A stretch of 42,500 bases of DNA from Trachelipus rathkii (GCA_015478945.1 JABUQX010125990.1:1-42500), one strand, 5' to 3'; numbered from the stretch's first letter, positions 10,985 through 23,785 are shown. Notes: a model not told the origin generated them from the letters alone. Program-made: numbers and translations.

Positions 10985-13650
10985 GATATATCTTATATAA
11001 TTTATAAATTTTGGGTAACTGCACATCAGTGGTATAGTTAAAATAGTACGTACTATACATAAGAGGAAAATGGTCTTTATAATGATATACTTAATATATT
11101 ATATTTAGATATTATTATATGATAGACTATGTAACTTACCTAAATTATATAGTATAAGTTTTTTTTTTGGTAAGACCCACAGTACGTCTTAATTATAAAA
11201 GTTATTATAAGTATTGTCGAAATAGTTATACTGCATATGGGCGATATACGAAAAGAGTTGACCTACTTGAATTAAGTTATCGTATACTACTAAAATTATG
11301 GGTATCTAAAATTATTTTGTAATATGAAAATTATTATGAAGATAATTATAGAATATATTAGCATCACGTTGGTGATCTTGTGTAACTATTTATATTTTAA
11401 TACTGTAGGAGCAATTGTAAGTTTAATTTTCATGTTAGGTTTTTAGTTTTCGGTACATACCTCCATTTTGCAGTATCAATAACTATATAGTAATATTTTA
11501 TTATTTTTAACCTTATTATTTTGTACGACTCAAGTTATAAAAGGTCTACTTAGTAAAATAATTATATTAGTTAAATCACTTTAAACTTATGATACTCACC
11601 TATGAGGGTACAACAATCTTATTTAATTTTAGACTATAATATGAGGTTATAGATTAAGGTAACTACTTAAAGAAGACGAAATCTCTAAAATGGTTTGTAA
11701 ATTATAATTATCTTAATATATTATAGTATACGTTTTTTTATTATAGTGATTAAAGACCCTCTATAATATAAATATAGCGTAATAAAATTGGGGGTCAAAC
11801 CTCATTGAATAATTTAGGATACAGGGTTGAATAGTACTATTAATACTTATGATTGTGAAACAACTCTTTAAAATAGGGTCTATAAGATAGTATATAAAAA
11901 GAAATATTATATGAAAAAAATTTTAGTAAAATTATAGTACATCAATCATGATTGGGGTATGACTACTTTGTAAGCTTTTAATATAATTAACAACAAAAAA
12001 ACAGTTATTAAAATTTATAATTAAAAAATGTATCACGATTACATTGACCATATATTCGATAATAGTAGTAAAACCTAAATATCATATTAATACAAATAAT
12101 TTATATTTAACATTTTTTTCGTATACGACTCTAACTATGAATATATATTAACTTAGAAATAAATTATATGATATATAAAATCTACCTTTCTAATCTTTTA
12201 TACTGCATATATGTGGGATATATTCAAGCTATATTTTAATTGACAAGGCTAATTGATTTAAAGTATATAGTGATATAATACTACTACAGATAGAAGAATA
12301 ACGAACATAATATGTCTTATATTATAATATTATACAGGCTACGTTATGTATTTTTGTACTTGAACCGATTTAAGGGTTATGTCTAGTATAAATATTCCTA
12401 TATATATAAAATTTTGTTACAACTTATCACGTAATTATACGTATATATATATTATGTAATTAATAATAGAAAGTGGACTCTATAACTGAATAAAGTTTAA
12501 CCTATACCTATATTAATTAGGGTCAAAATATTGTGAATATCATTGATAAAATTGGTATATATAATAATAGTATCAATACGTTTAGTGTGTAACTCACTTT
12601 GTAAATCAGTTTTATATAAACTGAGGGGCTAAAAACATTATTCTATAATTTTTATATTAATGATACTAATACAGTAACCTATTGAAGAGATACAACATTT
12701 CAGTATATTATAATTATAACAATTTTAATTATTGATCACGAATTACTTACTAATGAGGGTATATAGGATATATCCTAAAAACTATAGTAATAATACTCCC
12801 TTTTTTAAACTTTTAGTACATGTAGAGTTTACAATAACAATTTTTAAATTTGACTAACAGCATATATGTTAAAGTTATAGATAGGTAACTATTATATAAG
12901 TAAAGAGTATAAACAATATAATACTCAATTTCATGGTTAATATTTATATATTATATATACGTTTTATTTTTTTCTGCATAGTATCCACTATAGAGTATAG
13001 TATTATCTTCATATAAAATTATTTAGAATGTCAAATACCTAACATGAATGAGCATACTAAGTATAACTAAGTGTAACCTAATACTGAAAAGGTTATATAC
13101 CTATAAACTATATACTAAATAAAATTAGAAGTCAATATTAATTAATATTTATATTCAAAAGCTAGTTACCTATACAATTTCTCTGATCACTTTCAAAGTA
13201 TCTAAACAGTTTTGATTACTTATCTTGTTCAAACTATTATTTTACCTGAGGGGAGCAACAGTATTTTAAATTTTAAATATTAAGAAATAGGTTACGTAGA
13301 ACTAATATGACTTCCTAGTTAGTAAATTAGATCCTCATACAATTAGATATAAGAATTATTAAATAATTTTATTTGTATACGACTCAATAGTATCACTTTC
13401 TGTAAAGGATAAAATATTTAATGATATAACTATTTCCGCTTTTCAAAACTTATTTTCCTTAGAAAACATTAGTAGATGCCAAATTGTGTATTAGGTAATT
13501 TTGATCAAGATATATATGTACTAGAGCAGTAAATATATACGTAATCATATTTAGCAAGGCGTAATTAGCATGAAACTAAACATTGTTGTATCATATCTAA
13601 GTAGCTGATTTTTTTGTAAGACGCAATAGGTACGTCATTCCTGAGATAAT
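10985..13650 (+). repeat. Swollen satellite array, period about 600 bp
   Basis: Monomers follow the same A-B-C order as the clean array. The anchor before the 'ctgagggg' box recurs at about 11367, 11955, 12580 and 13209, so the spacing is roughly 590-630 bp instead of 390. The extra length is A/T-rich filler scattered between recognisable blocks. Examples of the blocks are 'ggtaagacccacagtacgtc' (monomer A, 11169-11188), 'ttgtacgactcaa' (monomer C, near 11521), 'gtaacctattgaagagata' (monomer C, near 12674), 'ttacctgaggggagcaacag' (13242-13261) and 'tttgtaagacgcaat' (monomer A, near 13616). Confidence 0.7.
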
Positions 13651-15230
13651 TATATTATATACATAAAATTAACTAATGAATGATGTATATATAGAATGAT
13701 TTAGAAATGAATAATGTATAGAGAAATCGTGTTCTATTTAAGTGAATAAATGGAGAAATGAAAAATATGAAAATGAATGAGAAAATTTGGAGTGAATGAA
13801 TAGATTTTAAATGAATGTATGTATGTATGTATGTATGTATAAATTATTATCTTATATTTTGATTCCGCTCTTTTTTAAAGGTACGATAAACCAATTATTA
13901 ATTTGAAAATTTATATTGTTAAAGAAGTTGAGGAGCTTAGATGCTTAATCCTTAAATTGCAGGGTTTGTAGAATAGAATTGGTGATGAAATTTTTCTTTA
14001 CTGAGAAATCTACTAGAGATTAAAGAAAAATTTAACTTGAAGCAAGCTACTGAAACATTACTATCCAAAGCATAAGAAAGAGACTACATATAAGAAAGAA
14101 ACGATTCCGGGATATAATAATATAAGAACAAGTTTTTTTTTGTAATGTGAAGGAGACCAGATGAGGTTCCAGTATTATGTAAGCGTTCTGCGCCATAGCA
14201 TAGTTTCTTTTTACGATATGTACAAATGTATTATTACTACAATCGATTAGCTTATTTTTAGAGATGTTTTAAATCGATGTGTAAGCCTACATGAAAAAGA
14301 ATAAACAAAAAAATCAGCAACACGGAAAGACTTAAGGTGAAGTGATAAACTATACTTTAATAATATTGAATTCGGAGTAATTTTGATATATCTGTGGTAA
14401 CTATGAAGTCAATAGACGTGTGCCTCTTTATCATATATCTTGTGTGGTGGGGGCAACAGTTTTTTTTTTTTTATATATATGATACTCACAGTATTTTTCT
14501 GAGGGTGAGGCTATAATTGATTATATGAGACGACAATTCATATCGATCTGAAAAATTTTTTTACTTTTGAAATGATCTTTCTATTAACTTGAACACGTAA
14601 ACTTCAAAGTAGTGTCAAGAAATTATGTGAAATTCAGTCATTTTATATTTTTTTACTTGCCCGGTGGCCAACCTAACTTCGAATGTTATATTTGGTTAAA
14701 TAGCGGGAGGTTTAGTAGTCAAATGATAACAATAAAAAAACAATAATAAAGAAGCCTAACATGGAGTGAGGAACTTTACAACTTAATATCATACAAACTT
14801 TTTACTTTATTATTAATCGATGCCTATTATTTTGATATAAAGATGAATTTCGACGCAACGTACTATATAGTCTAGATCTCGCTATATACACTGATGTTCA
14901 TATTATTTGCGCTATGCTTACTCAGTTTCCTTATTAAATTTAAAAACTATTGGAATTTCAATCTATACATCGTATGTAAAATGTATCCTTTCTTTTCTTT
15001 TGCGATTTTTGTGTCTTCCTTTTCTAATATCATTTTTTATTGAGAAAGTAAAATATTATCAATAAGAACAAATGTGTTCAAAAAGACGTAAAATACATTT
15101 CTAAAAATTTACTTAAAAGTATGTAAGGTCAATTAGGAATAAACAGATTTTATAATTTAAGTAATATAAGTAGAACAAACAACTGTTAGACCTATTGATA
15201 GAGATCTACATTATATTTATTAAATATTTA
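13651..15230. other. Non-satellite interruption, AT-rich, no gene
   Basis: This stretch breaks the satellite. Its left end is rich in GAATG/AATGAA words and holds a (GTAT)n tract at about 13816-13841. A lone scrap near 14450-14475 ('ggggcaacag' plus a T run) may be satellite. Charged, protein-like words can be read at 13920-14130, but every frame is interrupted many times and no family is recognisable. Confidence 0.5.
13816..13841 (+). repeat. (GTAT)n microsatellite
   Basis: Six or so perfect GTAT tetranucleotide units lie at the end of a GAATG-rich stretch. Confidence 0.9.
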
Positions 15231-17400
15231 TAATATATACTACTTTATTTTTATATAACGAACTCATAGTATGTCCATATTATTAAAATATATTAATATA
15301 TTGGATGAGTCTCCTCTCTTATTATATACATTTTTACCTGAGTTGGTAAAAATCTTAATATTTAGCCTATACCACATGATAGTAAAGCTAGTAAACTACT
15401 TAATGATCAGTACATGAAGAGAAACATATACATTATAGTCTGTATAGTATTACGTTTATTATGTAAGACCATTAGTTAACGCATATATCCTAAAATTTTT
15501 GTAAATCTACATGATGTATTATTATTATTCATAAATAGACAGGTGATACCTTACTGTATACTGAAGAGTACCAACTAAATTATGGTCAAAATATTTGATA
15601 TAATTAATAAAGTATTAATATTGAAAGAATTGGAATATAAGCTATCTCATCTAGGGTTTGATGAACTACTTTGTAACATTAAATATACCTTAATGTATGC
15701 ATAAAACAAGTAAATTTTTTAAGGATTTAATTTGTAATAGATCGTGAAATGAAGACAAAAGATGACGCTTGATCAAAAAGAAGATCAACATTATCAGAGA
15801 TATTTTAACCTTATTTTGTGACGACTTATCAAACAGTAGGAATTCCTTTAGATAATTAAGATAACTCCTTTTTTACTTTTTTTAACTATACGAGGGCACA
15901 TATCATTTACGTTTGATGACGCTGCAAGAGAGATAAATTCTGGGAAGAGAACAACATGTCTATCTATATACTTATTACGTTTATTTATGTAGTAACCCAT
16001 TAAGTTACGATAGTATCTACTAAATATTTATGTCAAATTATCACCCGAATTTTGAGGAAATAAAAGTTCGGTTTGTCTCCTTGTCTGAAATTATATGACC
16101 AAGTATGTGAACGAAAATATTATGAAAAATATCAAAATTTGGTAGCTACTAACTATTATGATTATTATGACTTAGTAACTTATGTTTTATTAACCATGGG
16201 GGGAAAATAATCATAGATTTTTATATAAGTATTTTATTATATAGTAATATACGATCAAGTGGAACCTCATATTGAAGAGACTACCTTTAACTAAAATCCT
16301 AGTATATATTTAACCGATTATTATAATGTTAACACCGACTAACAAAAGATAGTGTATATCTTAGAATTAATATTAATGTTAAATATAGTGAAATGTTCAA
16401 TTTTTTTTTAATTAAATATATAATAACAATTACTATATTAATTTTGTGATAATAGAGTTGGATAATAAAATATTAACGTACAATAAATTCCTGCTTGTCT
16501 TAAAATTAATATATAATATACGTTTATTTTGTTCTAGTTTCAACTAAAGTATACGTCTATATAAAATATTTATGTCAAACTGCATTAGTATATATATATA
16601 TGTAAGTGAAGTGACCGTACATGAAGCATACATAGATAAACTAACTAATAATATATACATAATTTTTCAAAATATATTGATAATTAGAAGTAACAATTAT
16701 TCTAAGATGTCAGGTTTTCTCAATATGAGTTAATATTAACCCTTTTTTTAGTTGAGAGGGGGTTGGAATATATATATGTCCATATATATCTATACTATAT
16801 AACAGTTTCTAAATTTATTATAGAATGTACGCAGTTAGACCTATATACTATTGTAGGAAATTGATGGTTTCACCTATACTATATTGTAATAACTTTTGTA
16901 TAGTAATATTATTCATAAGATTATTATGTTTATTACCTTTTTATTTTTGATACGACCTGTTATCACACTAAAAGATTAGAGTAAGTATCATATATATTAA
17001 TATATTATAGATATAAAAAATATATTAAGTATAAATATTCCTAATACTATTATTATATACTGTCACTATTATTATATATATCACCATCATTCAGGGGAAC
17101 ATATATTCATATATTTATATATTATTTGACCTATCATAAGTGAGTTGTTTACATAATATAGATAGTTAATATAATACTACCTATTATATATATATATATA
17201 TATCTTACAGAAAGTAAGAAATCAACTCATATATATTAATGTCCTGTCATATATAATTTCATATATACATCGATATACATAGATACATATCATCATATAT
17301 CTTATTTTTTCTAAATGACCCATAATACCTAATAAAATTTGGGTCAAACAACATGATATTTGACAGTGACCTACTGAAAAGTACACCTGAATATGGGTCA
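15231..17400 (+). repeat. Degenerate satellite array leading into the clean core
   Basis: The A-to-B transition is easy to follow at about 15450-15680: 'ttatgtaagacca', 'cctaaaattttt', 'ctacatgatgta', 'gataccttactg', 'gaagagtaccaacta', 'atggtcaaaatatttga', 'attggaatata'. Other anchors occur near 16150-16210 and 16945. Between 16600 and 17300 (TA)-like filler dominates. Copies become cleaner toward 17.4 kb. Confidence 0.65.
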
Positions 17401-20400
17401 AAATGTTTTAATGAAAATATGAAAATTGGAATAGCATCAACGTTGTGACTCTTGTAACTTTTAACCTGGGGGCAACAGTTTTTAAATTATTAATAAAAAA
17501 TGTACGACAGTGAACCTATGATAGAGAACCACACACATTCCAATATTTACTTTTTGTACGACTAACATTAGGTCCTGAATAAGTAAGTACCCTTTTTAAC
17601 TTCTTTACCTGAGGGCCAGCAATTTTTTAATTTGACCACAGAAATGTAGATAGTACCTGACAGAAGAGAAGCAACTAAGTTGTTTTCTCTACGCTTTTTT
17701 TGGTGAAGGACCCATAGAGTCCTAAATTTATGTCAAAGCTACATGATGAAGACGGTGCTACTGAAAAGTACAACCTAATATGGTCGAAATATTGAGATGA
17801 ATATATGAAAATGTGGAATATAGCTAACGTTGTGTCGTTGTACCGTTTTATTAACTGAGGGGCAAAGTTTCCTCACACATTTAATATAGAATGTAGACAG
17901 CGACCTATTGAAGAGATCCATAAGTTTTAATTACCTTTTTTGTACGACCAACGTAGTCTGAAAATTAATAAACCTTTACTTTTACATGAGGGCAACAATC
18001 TTTTATGTTGATCACAGAATGTAAGACAGTACCCACAGAAAAGAAACAATATATTTATGCGTTTTTTTTTTGTAAGACCATATAGTATCCTAGAGCTTTT
18101 CAAACTAGCTGATGTCAAGACAGTGACTATTGAAAAGTACCAACTATCAATATGGGTCAAAATATTGAATGAAAACTATGAAAAACTGGAAATACTAGCA
18201 TCAACGTTGTGAACTTTGTGTATCTCTTTTAGAACTGAGGTGAACAGTTTCTAAATTTATTATAGAATGTACGACAGTGACCTATCTAAGATCCAGCATA
18301 TCAGTCTTTATTACTTTTTTGTATCGAATCAAGTAGGTTGAAATTGAGTTACCCTTTAACTTTTTCACCCATGCGGGGCAACAATTTTAATTTGACCGAC
18401 GAGAATGTAGATAGATCACGCACAAAGAGACACGATGTCGGTATATTCTAACGGTTTTTTGTAAGACCCATAGTACGCTCCTACTAAATTGTATGTCAAA
18501 GCTATCAGATGCCAGACAGTGACCCTACGAAAAGTACCACCTAAATAATGGGCAAAAATATTTGAATGAAAATATGGAAAATTGGAATATAATGCATCAA
18601 ACGTTTGTTGAACTCTGTGTATAACTTTCTACCTGGGGGCATACATGTCTGTTAATTTAATATAGATTGTAGACGAGTGACTATTGAAGAGATCAACATA
18701 TTAATAAAATATTATACTTTTTTTGTACGATCAAAGTAGGTCTGAAAATTAAGTAAACCCTTTTAACTTTTTACTTGAGGGGCAACACTTTTATTTGATC
18801 AAGAACTGTACGACAGTACCTATCAAAAGAGAACAACATTCTTATATTCTACGTTTTTTTTTGTAAGACCCATAGGTTTTGGTCCTAAAATGATGATGTC
18901 AAGCTACAATGAATGTACGACAGTGACTAACTGAAAATACCAACTAAATATGGCCAAAATATTTGAATGACAAAATATGAAATTGGAATATGATAACGTT
19001 GTGACTCTGTAGCCTTTTTAACTGAGGGGGCACAGTTTTTAAATTTAATATAGAATGTACGACAGTGACCTATGAAGAGATCCAACATATATAAGTATTT
19101 ATTACCTTTTTTTACGACTCAAGGTAGGTCCTGAAAATTAGTAAACCCTTTTAACTTTTACTGTGAGGGGTAAGAACATATCTTTTAATTTGATACAGAA
19201 TGAAGACACGTACCCTACAGAAAGATAAACAACATGTCTTGATATATCTACTTTTTCTTGTTAAAGACAAATAGTACGTCCTAGTAGCTTATTCATAACT
19301 ACTGATGTAAGTACGTGACCACTGAAAGTACCAACCTAATTGGGGTCAATATGTGAAATGAAAATATGAAATTGAATATCGGCATCACGAGTTGTGACTC
19401 TTTGTATGCTTTTTAACAACTGAGGGGCAACCAGTTTCTAATTTGATATATAGAAGGTAGCGACAAGTGACCTATTGGAGAGTCCAACATATCAGTATTT
19501 ATTATTTTTGTAGACTCAAAGTAGGTCCAAATTGAGTAAAACCCTTTTAAACTCTTTACCTGAGGGCCAACATTTTTATATTTGACGCCACAGAGTAAGT
19601 AGTAACCACTGAAGAAGAACACATGTCTGTATATTCTTACTTTTTTTGTAGACCCATAGTACGTCTAAAATTTATGTCAACACTACTGATAAAACAGTGA
19701 CCTACTGCAAAGTACAAACCTAAATATGGGGTAAAATATTTGATATGAATATAAAATTGGGATATTAGTCATACGTTGTTACTCTTTGTAACTTTTTACC
19801 GTGGCGGTGGCCAGTTTAAGATTTTAATCATCGAATGTCGACATGTGACGTATTGAAGAGATCCAACAATCAATATATTACTTTTTTTTGTACGACTCTA
19901 AGAGTAGTCCTGAAGTATTAAGTAAATCTCCCTTTTAATTTTTACTTGATGGGCAACAATCTTTGATTTGATCACAGAATGTAAGAAAGTACTCTACAGA
20001 AGAGAAAACATGTCTTTATATTCTACGGTTTTTTTTGTAAAACCCATACTGCCGAGAATTTATGTCACAATTAATGATAAAGACAGTGACCCTACTGGAA
20101 GTACCACTCAATATGGGCAAAAAATATTTGAAAAAATATTTAAATTAGAATATAGCATTGACGCTGTGACCTCTTGTAACTTTTTTACTGGGGGGCATCA
20201 GTTCTTTAAATAATAATAAAGTTAAGTGACCTTTGAAAGATCACCAGAAGTTAATGCTATCATCCTTTTGTTGTACGATCTCATAAGTAGGTCTTGAAAA
20301 TTGAGTACCTTTTAACTTTCTTTACCTGAGGGGGGCAACTTTTTAATTGTGCCAAGAAATGTCAAGAATAGTGAACATACAGAACGAGAAACACAGCATG

Positions 20401-20822
20401 TCTGTAGATTCTAGCTTTTTTTGTAAGACCATAGTGCGTCCTAAAATTTGTCAAACTACATGGATGTAAGACAGGACCTACTGAAAAGGTCAACCTCTAA
20501 ATATCGGGTCGAGAATTTGGAATGAAAATATGAAAAATCGATGGATATATAGCATAGACGTTGTGATCTTGTAACTTTTGTACCCTGGGGGGCAACAGTT
20601 TTTTTAAATTTAAATTAGGATGTACGACATGTGACCTATGAAGACGATCCAACATATCCAGAATAATTACCTTTTTTTGTTTAACGACTTCAATAGTAGT
20701 GTCTAATTAGTAAACCTTTAACTTTTTACTGAGGGGCACCATCTTTAATTTGATCACAGGTGTAAATAGTACTCAAATGAGAAACAACATGTGTTTATAT
20801 ACTACGTTTTTTTGTACGACCC
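17401..20822 (+). repeat. Core trimeric higher-order satellite, period about 390 bp
   Basis: A tandem array of just under nine units. One anchor (GTTGTGACT and variants) recurs at 17442, 17829, 18206, 18606, 18998, 19391, 19775, 20163 and 20560, giving steps of 377-400 bp and a mean of about 390. Each unit is itself three diverged monomers, shown by three copies of an 'atgta-gacagt-accta-tgaa' block. In the second unit these start at 17643 (A), 17746 (B) and 17891 (C), and the next A is at 18019. Monomers B and C also share a TTTTTACCTGAGGGGCAACA box; A and C share a 'tttttttgta-gac' box. Copies differ mainly by 1-2 base indels, which suggests sequencing error over a fairly homogeneous array. 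The array stops at about 20822 inside monomer A. Centromeric or heterochromatic location is a guess. Minus-strand open frames inside it are accidental. Confidence 0.9.
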
Positions 20823-21035
20823 CAGTGTGGTGGGTTCGTATCTCGCACAATATGTGGTGGGTTGATTCCGACTCACTATTGTTTCAAATCGTGAGTCTAT
20901 CCTAACGGAAGAATAGAAGACAGAAGACAAAAAAAAAGAAAAACACCTGACAACCAAACCATAAGAATTTATTAAAAGAAACAACAGAAACAACAGTAAT
21001 TCAGTACAACCCATATTAAGTACAATTCGATACCA
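20823..21035. other. Satellite/flank junction, no gene
   Basis: Satellite similarity stops inside monomer A after 'ttttttgtacgaccc'. The following bases contain 'gtggtgggttcgtatctc' and a second 'gtggtgggttgattcc', a direct repeat of about 10 bases (GTGGTGGGTT at 20826-20835 and 20853-20862). The first copy faintly resembles a tRNA T-arm (GGTTCGNATC), but no cloverleaf can be built. The minus-strand frame at 20802-21014 crosses the junction and is not credible. Confidence 0.5.
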
Positions 21036-21166
21036 GATAGCAGTCTATACAGACCATGACAATAACAGATAACCGATACTATTTATAAAACACAGTCCCA
21101 ATCTGAACCGTCCGATGCCGATACCGATCACTTCTGCCGATCGATAAATCGTGATACCGATACTAC
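21036..21166 (-). repeat. Cluster of TATCGG motifs, hAT-like subterminal sequence
   Basis: Read on the minus strand, this stretch repeats GTATCGG/ATCGGTATCGGCATCGG words (on the plus strand CCGATA at 21073, 21118 and 21157 plus close variants). The pattern is the same as the TATTGG cluster at 38.05-38.94 kb with C in place of T. Dense short direct motifs just inside the ends are usual for non-autonomous hAT elements, where transposase binds. No terminal inverted repeat or opposite end was found, so this may be only one end of an element. Confidence 0.35.
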
Positions 21167-21324
21167 ACATAACTTAATTCTAAAAGATATAAAAACTATC
21201 CCTAAAAATAATAGATTCTATCCACAAAATATAGCTTATCCAAAAATGATGTTTCACATCGCAATAAAATCTTATAGGATAAAAGTAAAATCTTAGTACA
21301 ATTTTATTCCCTCCTCTTTAATTG

Positions 21325-21700
21325 TTTCATTAGTTTTTTATTTTACTCATAAAGTTGGTTTACTTTTTCAATGATTTTCTCTTTCTTATTTTGTTTCTTT
21401 CTAGTAATTTTGGTAATCCGGCTTTATCTTATTTTTTTTTCATTTTTTTATCTAATTCTAAATAATCCTGTTTTTCGGAAATGCAAGTCCAATTTTTTTC
21501 CTTTTCTAATTCTCTAATTTCATTCAGAGTTTGTTCCTATTTATTAGATTCTTAAAGAGTGGCCTCTCTAATACCCTTCAAACTATTACCGCAGTTCTCA
21601 TTTAAATTTTCCCTCAATTCTTTGAATCTTTGTTTAATTCTTAAATCTTTTTTAGAATCTGTTTTTCTTCTTTAAATTTCAAATTTACATAAATATATAC
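21325..21700 (-). pseudogene. Purine-rich coding-like frame broken by TAA/TAG
   Basis: On the minus strand one frame runs for about 115 codons without a frameshift, reading lysine/glutamate-rich stretches such as KQRFKELRENLNENCGN, EQTLNEIRELEKEKNW and DYLELDKKMKKK. It is interrupted by five stops, four TAA and one TAG, each where a coiled-coil residue would sit. It ends at TAA TGA near 21330. I do not know the family. A purine-rich strand will yield K/E/R-rich text by chance, so this may not be a gene at all; a decayed coiled-coil or retroelement protein is the alternative. Confidence 0.25.
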
Positions 21701-22960
21701 AATTTTCCTTTTCATTGAAAAACGGGACTCACGTCCAATTGAGGGAACAAAACAGCATGAAGCCCAAAAAATACTGGAAAGAGACAAAATTCTACATTTT
21801 ACGAACGATAACAAGAATAAATACATGTTAAAATGATATATCTAAATGCTTTCAAACCAAATGTCTATAAAAAATATTCATTAAATTCTCTAAAAGAATC
21901 AACTTCAATATTATGACTCCAGGTTGAAGTTCTAAGGTTCAGAGGTGCTCAAACTCATACTCAACCAACTAAAATTAATAATTAAAATAATCATTATTAA
22001 AACAAATTATTTTAAATTCATTTTTCAAACTATCTTTAAGAAAAATATTCATCTAAATTTAAAGATTAATTAAATGATCCACATATAAGATATTATCAGT
22101 TTTTTTTTTTTTACAGGTTACTTCAAACAACCCTTGATCCTCGTCAACCCAAAGGACACTCCGTCAGACCAAAGACTATAAAAAACAACATCACAAACTC
22201 TATTAGCAGAATCAAAGCCAATGATAATAACCATAATGAAAAATATAATAATACCAATAATAATAATAATAATAATATAATATAATATAATTATAAAAAT
22301 ATTAATAATATACCAAATAATAAATATAATAATAACACACAATAATAAACATCACAAAGACTTCTTACCTCATCTGAACAAGTTTTACTTCCCGTCAATC
22401 AACTTCCTTCAACCCTTTGACCTTGTCTTCAACCAACGGACCTTTTGAACAACAAGCAAACAGCTAAAAAAAGAACAAAAAAAAACTATAAAAACTTACC
22501 AAAATCATTCGCTTCACACACGTTATTCAATAATAAAATAAATTCAATAATAATAATAATAAGTAATAAAGGAATAAGCAAATAAAAAAATAAAATAAAT
22601 AATAATAAAAAAAATAGTATATAGTACCTTTCTATCTTCAAACGTTGGTCTCGCTTCCAATTTATTCGCAGACAGACAATAGAAATTACAAAATTATTGG
22701 TTATAACCTATCCGAACAGACAAATAGTCAAATAGACGAAATGTCCGAAAACAGTAACATCCAATACACACTCTACTTGCATCCTAATAGGAAATTCGGC
22801 TCCGTCGCCGCGTAGAAGAAAAAGAAACAAGGTAAATACCAACAACCGAAGATAAATAAAGAAACGATAGTGGCCCGTAATCTTATCAGGTGAGCTCGTC
22901 ACCCCCCACTCTGATTCACACCCAAACACCTTAATCACTCATCTCACAATCCCTTCATTC
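21701..22960. other. AT-rich sequence with (AAT)n-like patches, no gene
   Basis: No gene seen. Imperfect AAT/TAA repeats lie at about 22225-22345 and 22530-22620. The isoleucine-only minus-strand frame at 22118-22342 is the translation of the first patch. The frame at 22708-22938 has no recognisable feature. Confidence 0.6.
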
Positions 22961-23094
22961 CTCCAGCTACACATATATGGAATATAAACTACCTTTTTAA
23001 CGTCTTTACCCCTATGTAGGGTAACAGGTGCCACAGGAAATCGACACTTTAAGGCTGTATTCCCAATCTCAAACCAGCACCACCAACGTGTTCG

Positions 23095-23306
23095 CAGTCG
23101 AGTTTTAATTCTTGCACCCAGGATTGATAAATATAAATAATTAAATAATAATAAGCATGAAGAAAGTAGTTAAAACAACAAAAACTAGAGCTGTTTCACA
23201 TACCTGGACATCCTTTAAGTATTGCAAAGTGGCCTGCTGGAACCTATCATCTCATTCTCGGACTTATTACTTCTAACATATCTTATTACTGACAGATCAC
23301 CTAACA
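23095..23306 (-). mobile_element. Candidate LTR start downstream of Gypsy pol
   Basis: On the minus strand a purine run AAGGGAAGGA (23307-23316) is followed at once by TGTTAGGTGATCTG (from 23306 downward). A polypurine tract directly before a TG is how the 3' LTR of a Ty3/Gypsy element begins, and it lies on the expected side of the integrase. The far LTR edge is unclear; I see no matching second LTR in the window, so the assignment rests on position and the polypurine/TG pair only. Confidence 0.35.
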
Positions 23307-23785
23307 TCCTTCCCTTAAGTTTGTATCATAATTTGATACCACCACACGCAATATCATTCTCTATATTTCCCATTCTTCTGTAATCCCTTCTTCAAAACCC
23401 AATCATACTCTTCTACTCGACCTCTACTGATCCGCGTGCACGGCCTCCGTAATTTCCTGAACTCTCGTCACCCTATTGTCACTTTTCCAACTTCCTCAAC
23501 CAACCAAGCAATTCATTCAGCTACATTATCCTTCTAAACTACTTGATCTCCTTAATTTCGGAAATGTCTTTACAATTCTCTCTGCCACTCATTGCATTCG
23601 CTTTATCTCATTCCCATTTAATCCATTTCCATACAGAATTTATCCACATCTTCCACTCTCATATTACACTCTTCCCTAACATCTCCTCACATCCTGCTAA
23701 GACACTTTCATCTCTCATCCAATGCGAAACTTACATAACAGATACGTACTTCTTTTTCAATTCTGTTCCATTTTCTTCTCTATTA

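Noticed and set aside
17401..20822. CRISPR-like array of regularly spaced repeats
   Set aside because: The whole 390-bp period is conserved; there are no unique spacers, no short palindromic repeat and no cas-like genes, and the rest of the window is eukaryotic in character.
20820..20860. tRNA T-arm-like GGTTCGTATC near the satellite end
   Set aside because: No A box, acceptor stem or anticodon arm can be placed at the right distance.
21325..21700. Ciliate-type genetic code (TAA/TAG as glutamine)
   Set aside because: The Gypsy and hAT sequences in the same window are also broken by TGA stops and frameshifts, and in the hAT CxTRWVERH motif a TAG replaces tryptophan, not glutamine.
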